Shown here: piece after piece, positions 43,139-43,568 of the stretch
Numbering within the stretch: the first letter of the stretch is position 1
Layout: each line of letters begins with the position of its first letter
Assembly: GCA_001579985.1 (NCBI GenBank)
Contig: LRSR01007529.1
Span: forward strand, 1 to 43,568
Source: Hypsibius dujardini
Taxonomy: Eukaryota > Tardigrada > Eutardigrada > Parachela > Hypsibiidae
DNA: 43,568 nucleotides
Direction: 5' to 3'
Made by a program: the position numbers and the translations under genes
The notes under the pieces: generated by a model
Database searches by the model: none
Seen by the model: only the letters and a program-made list of their open reading frames with translations
What the model was told of the DNA's origin: nothing

Positions 43139-43568
43139 TACACTGCTTGAGACAAGCGAATTTTTAATCCTTCGCAAAGAAACTAAACGGTCTCATACGT
43201 ATTAACGGCTGATTCACATCAGTAATTAATACTTAGTACGCCGGACCGGTACGTAATTCTCTGCAAAGGAAATCATTCACATCTATCCGCGTCAGTCTGT
43301 CCTATTAAAATGTGTCATGGGACAGCGCACTTCGAAAATTTAAAAAGACTAAATTTATTATCATAAGACGTCGAAAAATAAATATTGGCAAACTTGTGCA
43401 GGATTGTGCGCACCGCTGATTGTAGTGTGACGGCTATCAATCAAGGGCATATGCACTCAAAACAGCACTGCCCGTGGAAGAGGTACCATTGATTGGTTAC
43501 TTGATTAGTCGGCAAAATACTATATGCTCCAATCAAACCGACTGTGTTCCCGGCCGTCTCAGTTTCGT
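43139..43568. other. Non-coding right end
   Basis: AT-rich sequence with scattered TGATTGATT-type phrases. No gene is seen. Confidence 0.5.

Overview
This is a eukaryotic, metazoan genomic window. The genes are broken into many short exons with GT..AG introns, the proteins are animal families, and there is one nuclear tRNA. A glutamate-gated chloride channel, a calsyntenin, nuclear receptors and a Tudor-domain germline-type protein point to a protostome invertebrate, plausibly an ecdysozoan. I cannot place it more precisely. Exon coordinates were derived by hand from conserved protein sequence, splice sites and codon phase. In every multi-exon model below the phases close across all identified junctions.

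Layout. 1-1887: non-coding, with a small minisatellite. 1888-5822 (+): 12 exons of a Cys-loop GluCl-type chloride channel; the N-terminal exons were not found. About 6.78-7.83 kb (-): a decayed, intron-containing copy of a dynamin-related (Drp1-like) gene. 9013-20977 (-): a complete calsyntenin, 10 exons and 1235 aa, with its signal-peptide exon 5.1 kb upstream of the rest. 20978-23970: intergenic. 23971-25646 (-): a three-exon model joining a nuclear-receptor-type zinc-finger DBD to a tail that resembles the C-terminus of the nucleolar protein NOL8. 25862-26226: a 365-bp MITE-like element with 59-bp inverted termini. 27035-33032 (+): an 18-exon, 1098-aa protein with two RRMs, a CCHC knuckle and three Tudor repeats. 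33508-36768 (-): a nine-exon, 577-aa nuclear receptor with DBD and LBD. 38210-40382 (+): CDC50/TMEM30 (P4-ATPase subunit), probably missing only a tiny first exon. 41409-42690 (+): a GDAP1-like GST-fold protein. 43068-43138 (-): tRNA-Gly(CCC).

No operon or pathway links these genes. They are unrelated housekeeping, neuronal and nuclear genes. Two overall patterns stand out. (i) CTGT tetranucleotide arrays lie in many introns of the channel, calsyntenin and nuclear receptor genes, often soon after the 5' splice site, and are absent from the Tudor, CDC50 and GDAP1 introns. (ii) Several long inverted repeats occur in the right half; two lie in or just after CDC50.

Main candidates for something undescribed: the nuclear-receptor DBD/NOL8-tail chimera; the RRM-RRM-CCHC-Tudor architecture; and the position-biased intronic CTGT arrays.
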